DNA of 50,762 bases from an uncultured Alistipes sp. (GCA_944320665.1 CALUII010000008.1:1-50762); one strand, 5' to 3'; shown: positions 29,501 to 37,323, numbered from the stretch's first letter. Made by a program: numbers and translations. Notes: generated from the sequence alone by a model not told the origin.

Positions 29501-30274
29501 GCCCAGCTCCTTGCGGATCGAGAGGTAGAGGGCCATCGACCCTTCGATCTCCTCGCGCACGAAGGAGTCGGCCACCGACACGCGCTCCAACTCGGTCGTG
29601 AAGGTCGTGTGGCGGCAATGGTCGCTCCAGTAGGTATCCAGAATCCGCAGCTCCGTCTCATAGGGATCGCGCCCCTCCGCACGGAAGTAGTTGACCACCT
29701 CGCGCAGGTCGTCGGCATTCATCGCCAGCCCCTGGGCCTTGCAGTAGGGTTCGAGATCGGCCTCAGCCATCTGACGGAACCCTTCGAGCACGGGCACGGG
29801 TTTCACCTCGGCCTGCTCCGTATCATTGAGTTGCGAGAGGTCCTTTTCGCGGGCCTCGACCGCATTGATGCAGTAGTGACGGATGCGGGCCATCGCCTCG
29901 TCTGACAGATCGCCGTCGAAGATAAGCAGCTTCGACGAGCGAATCCGCACCTGAGCCGACGGGTCGATCAGCCGCACGCAATCCACGGCCGACGCGGCAC
30001 GCTGGTCGAACTGCCCGGGCAGATACTCCACGGCCAGATACTTCGTGCCGGCCAGATCGCACGTATCGGTCACCTGATCGGTCACCACCTCGCCGAAGAC
30101 GGCATAGCGGCTCTTTTCGAGCAACTCCTCCGAGAATCCGAAGAGGTCGTACACATTCACGAGGCGCAACGTGCGCAGGTCGAGCCCCAGGTTGGTGTTC
30201 AGTTCGCGGCGCAGACTCTCGGCCTCGACCTGAAAACGGGGCAGCTTTTCGACGAAAATGCGGTAGTTCTTCAT
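26567..30274 (-). CDS. purL: Phosphoribosylformylglycinamidine synthase, large fused form
   Basis: Fourth step of IMP synthesis (FGAR to FGAM). 1235 residues from the ATG at 30274 (MKNYRIFVEK); the open frame continues 26 codons upstream but lacks family character. It is the large single-chain type found in proteobacteria and eukaryotes, combining the PurS-like N-terminal region, the PurL core (WSDHCRHTTF, NETHNHPTEIEPFGGA) and a C-terminal PurQ-like glutaminase with nucleophile Cys in LGICNGFQAL and the motif VFPGTNCDYDTA. No separate purS or purQ is needed. The gap to purK is 78 bp. Confidence 0.96.
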   Translation of the reverse strand: MKNYRIFVEKLPRFQVEAESLRRELNTNLGLDLRTLRLVNVYDLFGFSEELLEKSRYAVFGEVVTDQVTDTCDLAGTKYLAVEYLPGQFDQRAASAVDCVRLIDPSAQVRIRSSKLLIFDGDLSDEAMARIRHYCINAVEAREKDLSQLNDTEQAEVKPVPVLEGFRQMAEADLEPYCKAQGLAMNADDLREVVNYFRAEGRDPYETELRILDTYWSDHCRHTTFTTELERVSVADSFVREEIEGSMALYLSIRKELGREQKSLCLMDIATIGARYLRKHGMLDDLEVSDENNACSVYVDVEVDGRTERWLLQFKNETHNHPTEIEPFGGASTCLGGAIRDPLSGRAYVYQAMRVTGAGDIHQRVEDTLPGKLPQSVISKKAAAGYSSYGNQIGLATTHVREVYHPGYVAKRLEVGAVVGAVKAENVRRERPEKGDVVLMFGGRTGRDGIGGATGSSKEHTDKSLETCGSEVQKGNAPEERKLERLFRRPEVTRLVKKSNDFGAGGVSVAIGELTEGLDIYLDRVPVKYSGLNATELAISESQERMSVVVEAKDEAEFCRYCREENIEVTHVADVTDTNRMRMYHKGVLVVDLAREFIDSAGAKHYAEARIGAVEERNPFRREVAGADLREKMCRCLSDDNVVSQKGLIEMFDSTIGASTVLLPFGGRTQESETQVSVQKLPVEGQTDLASIMAFGYNPYLAMWSPYHGAAYAVVDAAAKVVAAGARYERMRYSYQEYFERMTRQPESWGKPLAALLGALKMQVELGLPSIGGKDSMSGTFEHINVPPMLMAFGITTVGASHVISTDWKTAGSYLYVVRHTPKKSYMPDTQQLKENFTYVSDLIESGRVRSAWAVGFGGIAEALAKMSFGNRIGAEVRIDEQQLFDYAYGSIVVECDGELDYPRAERLGRTVADEALTINGVRMPLEELLRANTERYTEVYPDRGPGRGTVAEPEPLRRTFTYAGEAVEHPVVYLPVFPGTNCDYDTAAAFRRAGAQVTTSVLCNLGGDDILRSIREMKQRISECHILAFCGGFSSGDEPDGSAKFIVNVLNNSDIREEVHRLLDRGGLILGICNGFQALVKSGLLPYGRLGMVTKESPTLFRNDINRHISQIVTTRVAAVCSPWLSSFEPGELHSIAVSHGEGKFVVSEEMAQELFANGQVAFQYAGPDGHATATAPWNPNGSSYAIEGIVSRDGQILGKMGHTERYAEGLYRNIAGNREQSIFRNAVNYFRKK

Positions 30275-30352
30275 GATGAGATGAGTGTAGGTATGTCTTG
30301 AAAAAGTATGTTTTTTATTGCTTATGTGGTTTTCTCCGAACTTCGGGCCCAT

Positions 30353-31450
30353 CTATTTCACAAATCGTGCGGACCACTCCGCCTCGTAGCGCGGCAGATC
30401 CATCCCGACAAAGGTGATATGGCCCATCTTGCGTTTGGGGCGGCTCTCCGTCTTGCCGTAGAGGTGGACGTAGACCCCCTCGCGCCCCTCACGGGCAACC
30501 GCTTCGGCCGCCTCGAGGTCCTGACCGAGAATATTCTTCATCACGGTCGGTGCCACCAGCCGCGGCTCCACGAGCGGCTCGCCGATCAGGTAGCGCACCA
30601 GTTCGCGGAACTGGTTGGTCGTACATCCCTCGATCGTATAGTGGCCGCTGTTATGCGGACGCGGGGCCATCTCGTTGAAGTAGATCTCCTCGCCCCGCAC
30701 GAAGTACTCGATGGCCAGGATGCCCCGATAGCCGCACTCGCGCATGAAGCGCTGGCTCTCTGCCTCGATCCGTCGGTGCAGCGTCTCGCTCATTGCCGCC
30801 GGCACCACACACAGATCGAGGATGCCGTCGCGGTGGATATTGCGCCCGACGGGGAAGGTGACGGCCCGCTGACCGTCGTTGACCGTCACCACACTCACCT
30901 CGAAGTCAAACGGCACGAAAGCCTCCAGAATGCAGGGCACCGTGAGCAACTCGCGTGCCCCCTCCAGGTCGCTCTCCGACCGGAGCACGCGCTGCCCGTG
31001 GCCGTCGTAGCCGAGCGTGCGGGTCTTCAGCACGGCCGGCAGGCCGATGCGGCGCACGGCCTCGCGCAACGACGCCTCGTCGTCGACGGCCGCAAAGTCG
31101 GGCGTCTGCAGTCCGTGGTTGCGGGCGTTGGTCTTCTCGCGCAGGCGGTCCTGCGAATCGTACAGAGGCTGACAGCCCTGCGGGATGTTGTATTTTTCGC
31201 ACAGCGGCACCAGAATTTCGCCGGGGACGTTTTCGAACTCGTATGTCACGGCATCGCACCGACGGCACAACTCTTCGAGAGCCGCCGCATCGTCAAACGC
31301 CGCCACCATATGCTCGTCCGTCACCCGGAATGCCGGGGCATCCGCCGCCGGATCCAGCGCCACGGTACGAACGCCCAGCAGACGGGCCTGTTCGGCGATC
31401 ATCAGTCCCAACTGGCCGCCGCCAATAATTCCTATTGTTTTGTTTTCCAC
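30353..31450 (-). CDS. purK: N5-carboxyaminoimidazole ribonucleotide synthetase
   Basis: ATP-grasp enzyme that makes N5-CAIR from AIR and bicarbonate. 365 residues. Motifs: TIGIIGGGQLGLMIAEQ at the N-terminus, VLKTRTLGYDGHGQ (ATP-binding), and NEMAPRPHNSGHYTIE (family signature). It pairs with class I PurE, encoded 83 bp upstream; together they convert AIR to CAIR. Confidence 0.96.
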   Translation of the reverse strand: MENKTIGIIGGGQLGLMIAEQARLLGVRTVALDPAADAPAFRVTDEHMVAAFDDAAALEELCRRCDAVTYEFENVPGEILVPLCEKYNIPQGCQPLYDSQDRLREKTNARNHGLQTPDFAAVDDEASLREAVRRIGLPAVLKTRTLGYDGHGQRVLRSESDLEGARELLTVPCILEAFVPFDFEVSVVTVNDGQRAVTFPVGRNIHRDGILDLCVVPAAMSETLHRRIEAESQRFMRECGYRGILAIEYFVRGEEIYFNEMAPRPHNSGHYTIEGCTTNQFRELVRYLIGEPLVEPRLVAPTVMKNILGQDLEAAEAVAREGREGVYVHLYGKTESRPKRKMGHITFVGMDLPRYEAEWSARFVK

Positions 31451-31533
31451 GTATTTAACTCATTCAATCCATCCTCAGGGCTCCGACCCGGCGTAATGCG
31501 CCACATCGGTGCTTCCCGGGCTTGCCCCCATTG

Positions 31534-32004
31534 CTACAATTCGGCCTTGAGTACGTCGGCCGTCTGCGCCGCACGGAAGGCATCGAGTTTTTCGGCCAGT
31601 GCCTCATCCCCCAAAGCGAGGATCGATACGGCAATCAACGCGGCGTTCTTTGCACCGTTGATGGCCGTCGTGGCCACGGGCACACCGCCGGGCATCTGCA
31701 CGATCGAGAGCAGCGAATCGAGACCGTTGAGTGCCCGCGACTTCACCGGCACACCGATCACGGGCAGCGGTGTCATGGCCGCCGTCATGCCGGGCAGATG
31801 GGCCGCACCGCCGGCGCCGGCGATAATCACACCGATACCGCGTTCGCGGGCGGTCTTTGCATATTCACACATCAGATCGGGCGTACGGTGCGCGCTCACC
31901 ACGCGTTTTTCGTATTCGACGCCGAAACGTTCGAGCATCGCGCACGCCTCGGACATCACCTCCCAGTCGCTCGTCGAGCCCATGATCACGCCAACTTTCT
32001 TCAT
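31534..32004 (-). CDS. purE: N5-carboxyaminoimidazole ribonucleotide mutase, class I
   Basis: Moves the carboxyl group of N5-CAIR to give CAIR. 156 residues from the ATG at 32004. Motifs: [22 protein letters not shown] and [12 protein letters not shown]; the conserved His residues mark the class I mutase, which agrees with purK next door. The frame is open further upstream, and one ATG at 32091 would add 29 residues, but these form part of the leader and are not family-like. It is the first gene of the purine run and has a long structured leader with its own promoter. Confidence 0.95.
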   Translation of the reverse strand: MKKVGVIMGSTSDWEVMSEACAMLERFGVEYEKRVVSAHRTPDLMCEYAKTARERGIGVIIAGAGGAAHLPGMTAAMTPLPVIGVPVKSRALNGLDSLLSIVQMPGGVPVATTAINGAKNAALIAVSILALGDEALAEKLDAFRAAQTADVLKAEL

Positions 32005-32043
32005 ATTGTTTTTCACTTTTGGATCCGAACCGGAAAAAGCGAA

Positions 32044-32072
32044 GCCGCCACGACACGACGGGTCATGGCGAC
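32044..32072 (-). terminator. Terminator-like hairpin in the purE leader (possible attenuator)
   Basis: On the - strand GTCGCCATGAC (32072-32062) pairs with GTCGTGGCGGC (32054-32044): 11 bp including two G-U pairs, 7-nt loop. TTCGCTTTTT follows (T5 at 32038-32034). It lies 40 nt before the purE start, after the purE promoter, so it would act on purine operon transcription. Confidence 0.5.
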
Positions 32073-32211
32073 ATCTCTTCTCTTTATTCATCTGTTGTTC
32101 CGCGTGCGCATCCACCCACCGGACAGGCTTCGTCCGGCCCGGCGGCACACGCCGTATTCGTAGTAACCGGGCACCGTACACACGCATTCGCACCAAGTCG
32201 CCGGCGATGCT

Positions 32212-32288
32212 GCAGGTGCCTTTACCTGCCCGATCCAATGAGGTATCGTCGCTGCGGAATGTGCCATCGTAGGTGCTGCCTTTACACC
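32212..32288 (-). repeat. Two hairpins with the same AAAGGC loop
   Basis: On the - strand, the first hairpin GGTG-TAAAGGCAG-CACC spans 32288-32272. The second, GCAGGT-AAAGGC-ACCTGC, spans 32229-32212. The loops share AAAGGC, and the core TAAAGGCA recurs once the closing T-A pair of the second stem is included. The spacing is about 42 nt. Confidence 0.6.
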
Positions 32289-32291
32289 GTA

Positions 32292-32323
32292 CAAAAGTAG
32301 CAACTTTCCGCGATAACGCCAAA
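32292..32323 (-). promoter_or_regulatory. purE operon promoter
   Basis: On the - strand, TTTG at 32323-32320, a 20-nt spacer and TACTTTTG at 32299-32292 match the Bacteroidetes promoter. The predicted start is near 32288, about 285 nt before purE. The 80 bases between it and the pyrB stop hold a small CTGCC/GGCAG hairpin but no clear terminator. Confidence 0.75.
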
Positions 32324-32403
32324 CTTATCGCAAGATTCTATCGACAAATTTTGAACATTCGCGACCCTCCTCGGGCCCCTGCCGTCCCCGGCAGCCAGCC
32401 CCT

Positions 32404-33486
32404 CTATTTCGGACGGCTCTCGCAGTAGGCGCAACGCCATCCGTCGGCCGACTGGCGGAAGAGTTGGTCGACATCCTCCGTAGCCGAGATACAGCGGCGG
32501 TTCGGGCACTCCATCTCGTTCACCGAATAGGGCTCGGCAAAAACGGGCGTATGTTCGAACGGACGGTTCTCGTCGGCCCACTTCAGCAGCGTGTAGATCA
32601 GCGCCATGCGGACGAACTTACCGTTCTCGACCTGACGGAAGTAGGCGGCACGCGGATCGTTGTCCACCTCGCGCGTGATCTCGTTCACACGCGGCAGCGG
32701 ATGCAGCACGATCATGTCCGGTTTGGCGGTCTTCATCTTCTCGGGATCGAGCACGAAGCTGTCCTTCACGCGGTTGAACTCCTCCTCGTCGAGGAAACGC
32801 TCCTTCTGCACGCGCGTCATATAGAGGATATCCAACTCGGGCATCACCTCCTCGATGGTGCGCACCTCGCGGAACTCGATGGCCGAATTGGCGCTCATCT
32901 CCTGCAGCATGTAGTCAGGCAGGCGCAGCTCCTCGGGCGAGATAAGCACCACGCGCACCCCTTCGTAGCGCGACAGCGCCTTGATGAGCGAGTGGACCGT
33001 ACGGCCGAACTTCAGGTCGCCGCAAAAGCCGATCGTCAGGTGGTCGAAACGTCCCTTTTCACGCTTGATGGTCAGCAGGTCGGTGAGCGTCTGTGTCGGG
33101 TGCGAGTGGCTGCCGTCGCCCGCGTTGATCACGGGGATGCCGGCATACTGCGACGCCACGAGCGGCGCCCCCTCCTTGAAGTGGCGCATGGCGATGATGT
33201 CCGCAAAGCAGCGGATCACCCGCACGGTGTCGGCCACCGATTCGCCCTTCGAAACGGACGACGACGCGGCATCGGAGAAGCCGATGACCGTACCGCCCAA
33301 CTCGAGCATGGCCGACGTGAAACTCAGACGCGTACGCGTACTGGGTTCATAGAAGAGCGTGGCAAGTTTCTTTCCCTTGCACGCCTCGCTGTAGCGGGCA
33401 CGGTGGGCAATGATGTCCTCGGCCAGGGCGATGATCTGCTCGGTTTCGGCCACCGTCAGATCCGTGGGATCAATCAGATGTTTCAT
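32404..33486 (-). CDS. pyrB: Aspartate carbamoyltransferase catalytic chain with a C-terminal PyrI-like zinc tail
   Basis: Second step of UMP synthesis. 360 residues against about 310 for a normal PyrB. The catalytic part is intact: [12 protein letters not shown] (44-55), the SVSKGES loop with Lys80, [13 protein letters not shown] (126-138) and [10 protein letters not shown] (261-270). Beyond residue about 310 is an added tail with Cys327, Cys332, Cys352 and Cys355 (ECPNRRCIS and WRCAYCE). The C-x4-C-x19-C-x2-C pattern and the CPNxxCIS wording closely resemble the zinc domain of the regulatory chain PyrI, where C-x4-C-x23-C-x2-C binds Zn. The allosteric nucleotide domain of PyrI is absent and no pyrI gene is in the window. 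Confidence 0.93.
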   Translation of the reverse strand: MKHLIDPTDLTVAETEQIIALAEDIIAHRARYSEACKGKKLATLFYEPSTRTRLSFTSAMLELGGTVIGFSDAASSSVSKGESVADTVRVIRCFADIIAMRHFKEGAPLVASQYAGIPVINAGDGSHSHPTQTLTDLLTIKREKGRFDHLTIGFCGDLKFGRTVHSLIKALSRYEGVRVVLISPEELRLPDYMLQEMSANSAIEFREVRTIEEVMPELDILYMTRVQKERFLDEEEFNRVKDSFVLDPEKMKTAKPDMIVLHPLPRVNEITREVDNDPRAAYFRQVENGKFVRMALIYTLLKWADENRPFEHTPVFAEPYSVNEMECPNRRCISATEDVDQLFRQSADGWRCAYCESRPK

Positions 33487-33573
33487 GGGTCGTATGTGGG
33501 TTTTACGCTACGGGACCGTCCCATCGCCCGGTCACGGTGACACGGACGGCGGCACGGGCCCTGTGGCCGAAAG

Positions 33574-34209
33574 CTATTTCTTCATCCAGCTTTCGTCCGA
33601 CGGATTGTCGCGGAACTTCAGCAGACGCTCCTTGTCCTCGGGTTTGATATACCCCTCGTCGGCCGCCACCTCGACCAGTGCATCGAGGTTCGACAGGCTG
33701 TAATTCACCACGTTGGCCTCACGCAGACGGTCGAGGCCCTTCTTCATGCCGTAGGTGAAGATCGACGCCACGCCGAGCACCTCGGCACCCGCCTCGCGCA
33801 GGGCATTGACCACCTCGATGCACGAGCCGGCCGTCGAGATCAGATCCTCGATCACGACTACCTTTTGCCCCTTTTCGAGACGGCCCTCGATCTGATTGCC
33901 GCGGCCGTGGTCCTTCGAGCCGCTGCGCACGTAGCCCATCGGCAGGTCGAGGATCGTGGCCGTGATGGCGGCATGGGCAATGCCAGCCGTCGAGGTACCC
34001 ATCAGCACCTCCGCCTCGGGATACTTCGTGCGCACGATCTCGGCCAACCCGGCCTCCACGTGCTTGCGCACCTCGGGTGCGGTCAGCGTCAGACGGTTGT
34101 CGCAATAGATCGGGCTTTTGATGCCGCTCGCCCACGTGAACGGCTCCTCGGGACGCAGGAAGACCGCTCCGATCGACAGCAGGTCTTTTGCGATTGATTT
34201 CTCCATCAT
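33574..34209 (-). CDS. pyrE: Orotate phosphoribosyltransferase
   Basis: Fifth step of UMP synthesis, orotate plus PRPP to OMP. 211 residues from the ATG at 34209 ([10 protein letters not shown]). An ATG 30 bases upstream (34239) lies in an A-rich stretch that looks like leader. Motifs: [17 protein letters not shown] (N-terminal substrate region), the PRPP loop [13 protein letters not shown] and the flexible-loop segment [15 protein letters not shown]. The 219-bp gap to the upstream glutaredoxin-like gene shows no element I recognise. Confidence 0.95.
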   Translation of the reverse strand: MMEKSIAKDLLSIGAVFLRPEEPFTWASGIKSPIYCDNRLTLTAPEVRKHVEAGLAEIVRTKYPEAEVLMGTSTAGIAHAAITATILDLPMGYVRSGSKDHGRGNQIEGRLEKGQKVVVIEDLISTAGSCIEVVNALREAGAEVLGVASIFTYGMKKGLDRLREANVVNYSLSNLDALVEVAADEGYIKPEDKERLLKFRDNPSDESWMKK

Positions 34210-34428
34210 ATTTTGTTGTTCGTTTTCAGTTGTTTTCATTTCACACTCCGCCACAAGACGGCTCCTCACGCTCCGCCTCCAGACTGCAACACCGGATTCG
34301 GGAAACGAGCGACACATGCAGTCCGGATAACGCGGGAAGACAAACCGACGGCCGCTCACATTCTCCATGCCATTCAGCGATACCGCCTCCCGGCCGCTGG
34401 CACACACTCCGTCGGGCCATACAAGCGG

Positions 34429-34689
34429 TCAATCCAACGCCTTGCGCAGCACATCGACCACCTCGTCGGCATAGATACCCCCCTCGTGGACCTTCACACC
34501 GTCGATGTAGAAGGTCGGCACATAGTAGTAGTCGTACCGCTCGGCCACGTCGGGCTGCTCCGACTCCTCGATCATCTCGATCTCGATGGGGGCCAGTTCG
34601 GGATGGGCGGCCTTCGCCTCCTCGATATAACGCAGCGCCTTCTTGCAGAAGGGGCACGTCTTCAGATAGAACAGTTTTACCGGTTTCAT
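34429..34689 (-). CDS. Small glutaredoxin/thioredoxin-like protein
   Basis: 86 residues with an N-terminal redox motif CPFC at 12-15 (FYLKTCPFCKKAL) and the cis-Pro loop YYVPTFYIDG, the marks of a minimal thioredoxin fold. Likely a cytoplasmic thiol-disulfide oxidoreductase. It sits inside the pyrimidine gene run between pyrF and pyrE, so it is probably co-transcribed; whether it serves any pyrimidine enzyme is unknown. A canonical Shine-Dalgarno sequence fixes the start. Confidence 0.85.
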   Translation of the reverse strand: MKPVKLFYLKTCPFCKKALRYIEEAKAAHPELAPIEIEMIEESEQPDVAERYDYYYVPTFYIDGVKVHEGGIYADEVVDVLRKALD

Positions 34690-34696
34690 CTTGTTA

Positions 34697-34705
34697 TCCT
34701 CCTTT
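34697..34705 (-). promoter_or_regulatory. Strong Shine-Dalgarno sequence for the glutaredoxin-like gene
   Basis: AAAGGAGGA on the - strand, 7 nt before the ATG at 34689. Such a complete anti-16S match is uncommon in Bacteroidetes, where most genes have A-rich upstream regions. Related GGAGG sequences precede carB and pyrD in this block. Confidence 0.75.
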
Positions 34706-34823
34706 CTTCACGCGGGATGGAGTTCCACCCCACCTTCGTTTGCCGACATCACCTGCAAGAAGCCCGCCACAATGTGCACGACGCACTCCGTGCCGCGCAC
34801 CGTCGACCCGACTCCGAAGGTTG

Positions 34824-35528
34824 TCAGTCGCAGAATTCGGCCACGCAGCGACGGTAGGCCGCTACGGGGTCGTCGGCCGCCGTGATGGGGCGACCCACAA
34901 CGATGTAGTCCGAACCGATCTCGCGGGCACGGGCCGGGGTGGTCACGCGCACCTGGTCGGCCACGTCGCCGTCGGCAAAACGCACGCCGGGCGTCACGGT
35001 CAGGAACTCACGGCCGCACGCTTCGTGCACCATACCGGCCTCGAGCGGCGAGCAGACCACGCCGTCGAGCCCCGCCTCGCGGGCATTCTGCGCATACTTC
35101 ACGATCACGTCGTTGATCGGCGCATCGATCAGCAGCTCGCGCTGCATACGCTCATCGCTGGTCGACGTGAGCTGCGTAACGGCGATCAGCAGCGGCCGCG
35201 TACCGGCGGCAGGCGTCAGCCCCTCGAGCGCCGCCTTCATCATCTCGACCGTACCGGCCGCATGGACATTGCACATATCGACGTCGAGACGCGACAGCAC
35301 GGCCATCGCCTTCTTCACCGTATTGGGAATGTCGTGCAGCTTCAGGTCGAGGAAGATCCGGTGACCGCGGCGCTTGATTTCGCGCACGATTTCGGGGCCC
35401 TCGGCATAGAAGAGCTCCATACCGATCTTCAGGAAGGGTTTGCGGGGTTCGTTGCGGAAGAGATCGAGGAAACGGAAGGTATCCTCGGCGCTCTTGAAGT
35501 CGCAGGCAATGATTACGTCACGTTGCAT
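34824..35528 (-). CDS. pyrF: Orotidine 5'-phosphate decarboxylase
   Basis: Final step to UMP. 234 residues from the ATG at 35528 ([10 protein letters not shown]). The catalytic signature is [16 protein letters not shown] with the Lys-Asp network; the N-terminal ACDFKS and C-terminal TPGVRFADG and YIVVGRPIT phosphate-binding segments are present. The size matches the short bacterial form. The upstream open frame overlaps the leader hairpin and is not protein-like. Confidence 0.95.
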   Translation of the reverse strand: MQRDVIIACDFKSAEDTFRFLDLFRNEPRKPFLKIGMELFYAEGPEIVREIKRRGHRIFLDLKLHDIPNTVKKAMAVLSRLDVDMCNVHAAGTVEMMKAALEGLTPAAGTRPLLIAVTQLTSTSDERMQRELLIDAPINDVIVKYAQNAREAGLDGVVCSPLEAGMVHEACGREFLTVTPGVRFADGDVADQVRVTTPARAREIGSDYIVVGRPITAADDPVAAYRRCVAEFCD

Positions 35529-35570
35529 GGTGTATGTCTCTAAATTAACTATTCGTTCGAAAAACAAGCA

Positions 35571-35623
35571 ACTGCGGCCCAGCCGCCCGCTCCGGTCCAC
35601 CGGGTTGGTTGACGAGCCGCAGT
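35571..35623 (-). terminator. Large hairpin with T-rich tail between pyrD and pyrF (terminator or attenuator)
   Basis: On the - strand ACTGCGGCTC (35623-35614) pairs with GGGCCGCAGT (35580-35571): 10 bp with one G-U, enclosing about 33 nt that can fold further. TGCTTGTTTTTCG follows. A -7 element lies immediately upstream, so the hairpin would start close to the transcription start of a pyrF transcript. It could instead end the pyrC-pyrD transcript, or do both. Confidence 0.6.
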
Positions 35624-35624
35624 A

Positions 35625-35632
35625 CAAATATA
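35625..35632 (-). promoter_or_regulatory. -7 element TATATTTG before pyrF
   Basis: Perfect TAnnTTTG on the - strand, about 97 nt before the pyrF ATG and directly next to the leader hairpin. No clear -33 TTTG is visible at the expected distance. Confidence 0.5.
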
Positions 35633-35671
35633 CGGAAAAACGCCGAAAAACCCGACGTCCCTCCACTCGAT

Positions 35672-36589
35672 TTAACCGACGATGCCGATGATGTCGCTCA
35701 AACGCTCGATTCCGAGCCGCTCCATCTCCACGGGCAGCGCCTCGACGATCTGCTTCGAGGCATAGGGATTGCGCAGGTTTTCGGCGCCCACCTGCACGGC
35801 CGTGGCGCCGGCCATCATCATCTCGATCACGTCGCGCGCCGAGCGCACGCCGCCGCAACCCATCACGGGCACCGAGCAGGCCTTGGACACCTGGTAGACC
35901 ATACGCACGGCCACGGGGAAGACGGCCGCACCCGAAAATCCGCCCATCACGTTGGCGATCACCGGCTTGCGGCGCCGCACATCGATCCGCATGCCAAGCA
36001 GCGTGTTGATCAGGCAGATGCCGTCGGCACCGGCCTCCTCACACGCCCGGGCAATCGCCACGATGTCCGTCACATTGGGTGACAGCTTGATGTAGACCGG
36101 TTTGGTCGTCACGGCCTTCACGGCACGTGTCACCTCGGCCGCCGCCTCGGGCGACGTGCCGAACGACATGCCGCCGTGGCGCACGTTGGGACACGAGACG
36201 TTCACCTCGATGATTCCCACCTGCTCCTCCTTGTCGATCCGCTCGCAGCAGTAGGCATACTCCTCGATCGAGAAGCCCGAGATGTTGGCAATCACCGGCT
36301 TGTGGAAGAAGGTGCGCAGACGCGGCAACTCCTCCGCAATCACGGCGTCGATGCCCGGATTCTGCAGCCCGACGGCATTGATCATCCCCTCGGTGCACTC
36401 GGCGATGCGTGGTGTAGGATTGCCGAAGCGCGGCTCACGCGTCGTACCCTTGAACGAGAACGACCCCAGGATGTTGATATCGTAAAAATCCTTGTATTCG
36501 TTGCCGTAGCCGAATGTCCCGCTGGCGGGAATCACCGGATTGTCCAGATGCAATCCGCTCAGATTGACCGAAGTATCTACCTCTACCAT
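35672..36589 (-). CDS. pyrD: Dihydroorotate dehydrogenase, class 1B catalytic subunit
   Basis: Fourth step of UMP synthesis, dihydroorotate to orotate. 305 residues from the ATG at 36589. Active-site Cys is in [11 protein letters not shown], the hallmark of class 1 enzymes; [22 protein letters not shown] and [12 protein letters not shown] (FMN phosphate site) are also present. It forms a complex with PyrK, encoded immediately upstream with a 7-bp overlap, and so passes electrons to NAD+ rather than quinone. An AAGGAGGAG ribosome-binding site lies in the 3' end of pyrK. Confidence 0.96.
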   Translation of the reverse strand: MVEVDTSVNLSGLHLDNPVIPASGTFGYGNEYKDFYDINILGSFSFKGTTREPRFGNPTPRIAECTEGMINAVGLQNPGIDAVIAEELPRLRTFFHKPVIANISGFSIEEYAYCCERIDKEEQVGIIEVNVSCPNVRHGGMSFGTSPEAAAEVTRAVKAVTTKPVYIKLSPNVTDIVAIARACEEAGADGICLINTLLGMRIDVRRRKPVIANVMGGFSGAAVFPVAVRMVYQVSKACSVPVMGCGGVRSARDVIEMMMAGATAVQVGAENLRNPYASKQIVEALPVEMERLGIERLSDIIGIVG

Positions 36590-37323
36590 ATGATCTCCTC
36601 CTTTTCGAGTACGGGGCCCTCCTTGCAGATGCGCTTGTTGCCGTACTTGGTTTTGCACGAGCAGCCCATGCAGCCGCCGAAGCCGCAACCCATACGCTCC
36701 TCGAAGCTCAACTGGCCGCTGACCGGCGTCGCCTCACAGAGCGCCCGCAGCATCGGCAGCGGACCGCACGCATAGAAATAGTCGTAATCGGGGCGGCACT
36801 GCGTGAGGACATCCGTCACGAATCCCCGCGTGCCGCACGAGCCATCGGCCGTTGCCACCAGCACCTCGGCGCCCAGTGCGCGAAACTCGTCGGCGTAAAA
36901 GATCTCATCGGCCGTATTGAATCCCAGCACGACCGTCACCTTGCGTCCCTGAGCCAGCAACTGCCGGGCCAGGTTGTAGAGCGGCGGCACACCGACACCG
37001 CCCCCCACCAGCAGCGGACGCTGCGTATCGACCGCCGTGCGAAAACCGTTGCCGAGTCCCGTCAGCAGGTCGAGGTGTTCGCCCGGACGCATGCGGCTCA
37101 TCTGCTCGGTGCCGTCGCCCACGACCTTGTAGATCAGCGTCAGCGTTCCGGCATCCCAGTCGCACACCGAGATCGGACGGCGCAGGTAACGCCCCTCAAG
37201 GGCGATATTGACAAACTGCCCCGGCGCCGTGATCCACTGCGTGTCGCCCGCGAGCACCATGCGCCACACCGTGGCGGTCAACGGCTCGTTCGAGCGTATT
37301 TCGTAAATATCGTTCTTATACAT
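36583..37323 (-). CDS. pyrK: Dihydroorotate dehydrogenase electron-transfer subunit
   Basis: FAD and [2Fe-2S] protein that links PyrD to NAD+. 246 residues: ferredoxin-reductase-like FAD domain (about 1-100) with GRYLRRPISVCDW, NAD domain (about 100-210) with LLVGGGVGVPPLY, and a C-terminal iron-sulfur loop with the cysteines of CGFGGCMGCSCKT and ICKEGP. The start overlaps nothing, and its end overlaps the pyrD start by 7 bp. Confidence 0.95.
   Translation of the reverse strand: MYKNDIYEIRSNEPLTATVWRMVLAGDTQWITAPGQFVNIALEGRYLRRPISVCDWDAGTLTLIYKVVGDGTEQMSRMRPGEHLDLLTGLGNGFRTAVDTQRPLLVGGGVGVPPLYNLARQLLAQGRKVTVVLGFNTADEIFYADEFRALGAEVLVATADGSCGTRGFVTDVLTQCRPDYDYFYACGPLPMLRALCEATPVSGQLSFEERMGCGFGGCMGCSCKTKYGNKRICKEGPVLEKEEIIW

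Larger units (their letters stand above)
32005..32288 (-). ncRNA. Structured leader RNA upstream of purE (unidentified, possibly regulatory)
   Basis: About 285 nt between the predicted transcription start (near 32288) and the purE ATG. Read on the - strand it begins with two hairpins sharing the loop element TAAAGGC. Further on are a CCGGAC/GTCCGG hairpin and then a terminator-like hairpin at 32044-32072. An ORF of 59 codons (32267-32088) runs through the middle; its TGA overlaps an in-frame ATG at 32091 (ATGA). I do not recognise a known riboswitch by eye. ZTP riboswitches often precede pur genes, but I could not find their CCGCCUGGGC element intact. Confidence 0.45.

Noticed and set aside
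26561..29905. 1114-codon open frame on the + strand
   Set aside because: It is exactly antisense to purL, is rich in Arg and His with no recognisable motif, and is the kind of shadow frame expected in GC-rich coding DNA.
32100..32288. ZTP (pfl) riboswitch in the purE leader
   Set aside because: Only a CCGCCGGGCC stretch near 32140 recalls the CCGCCUGGGC element, with a base missing, and the 5' domain could not be matched by eye. Left as a test for a covariance-model search.
32005..32322. N-terminal extension of PurE by up to 106 residues
   Set aside because: The extra residues cover promoter, leader hairpins and terminator and do not resemble PurE; the family starts at the [10 protein letters not shown] methionine.
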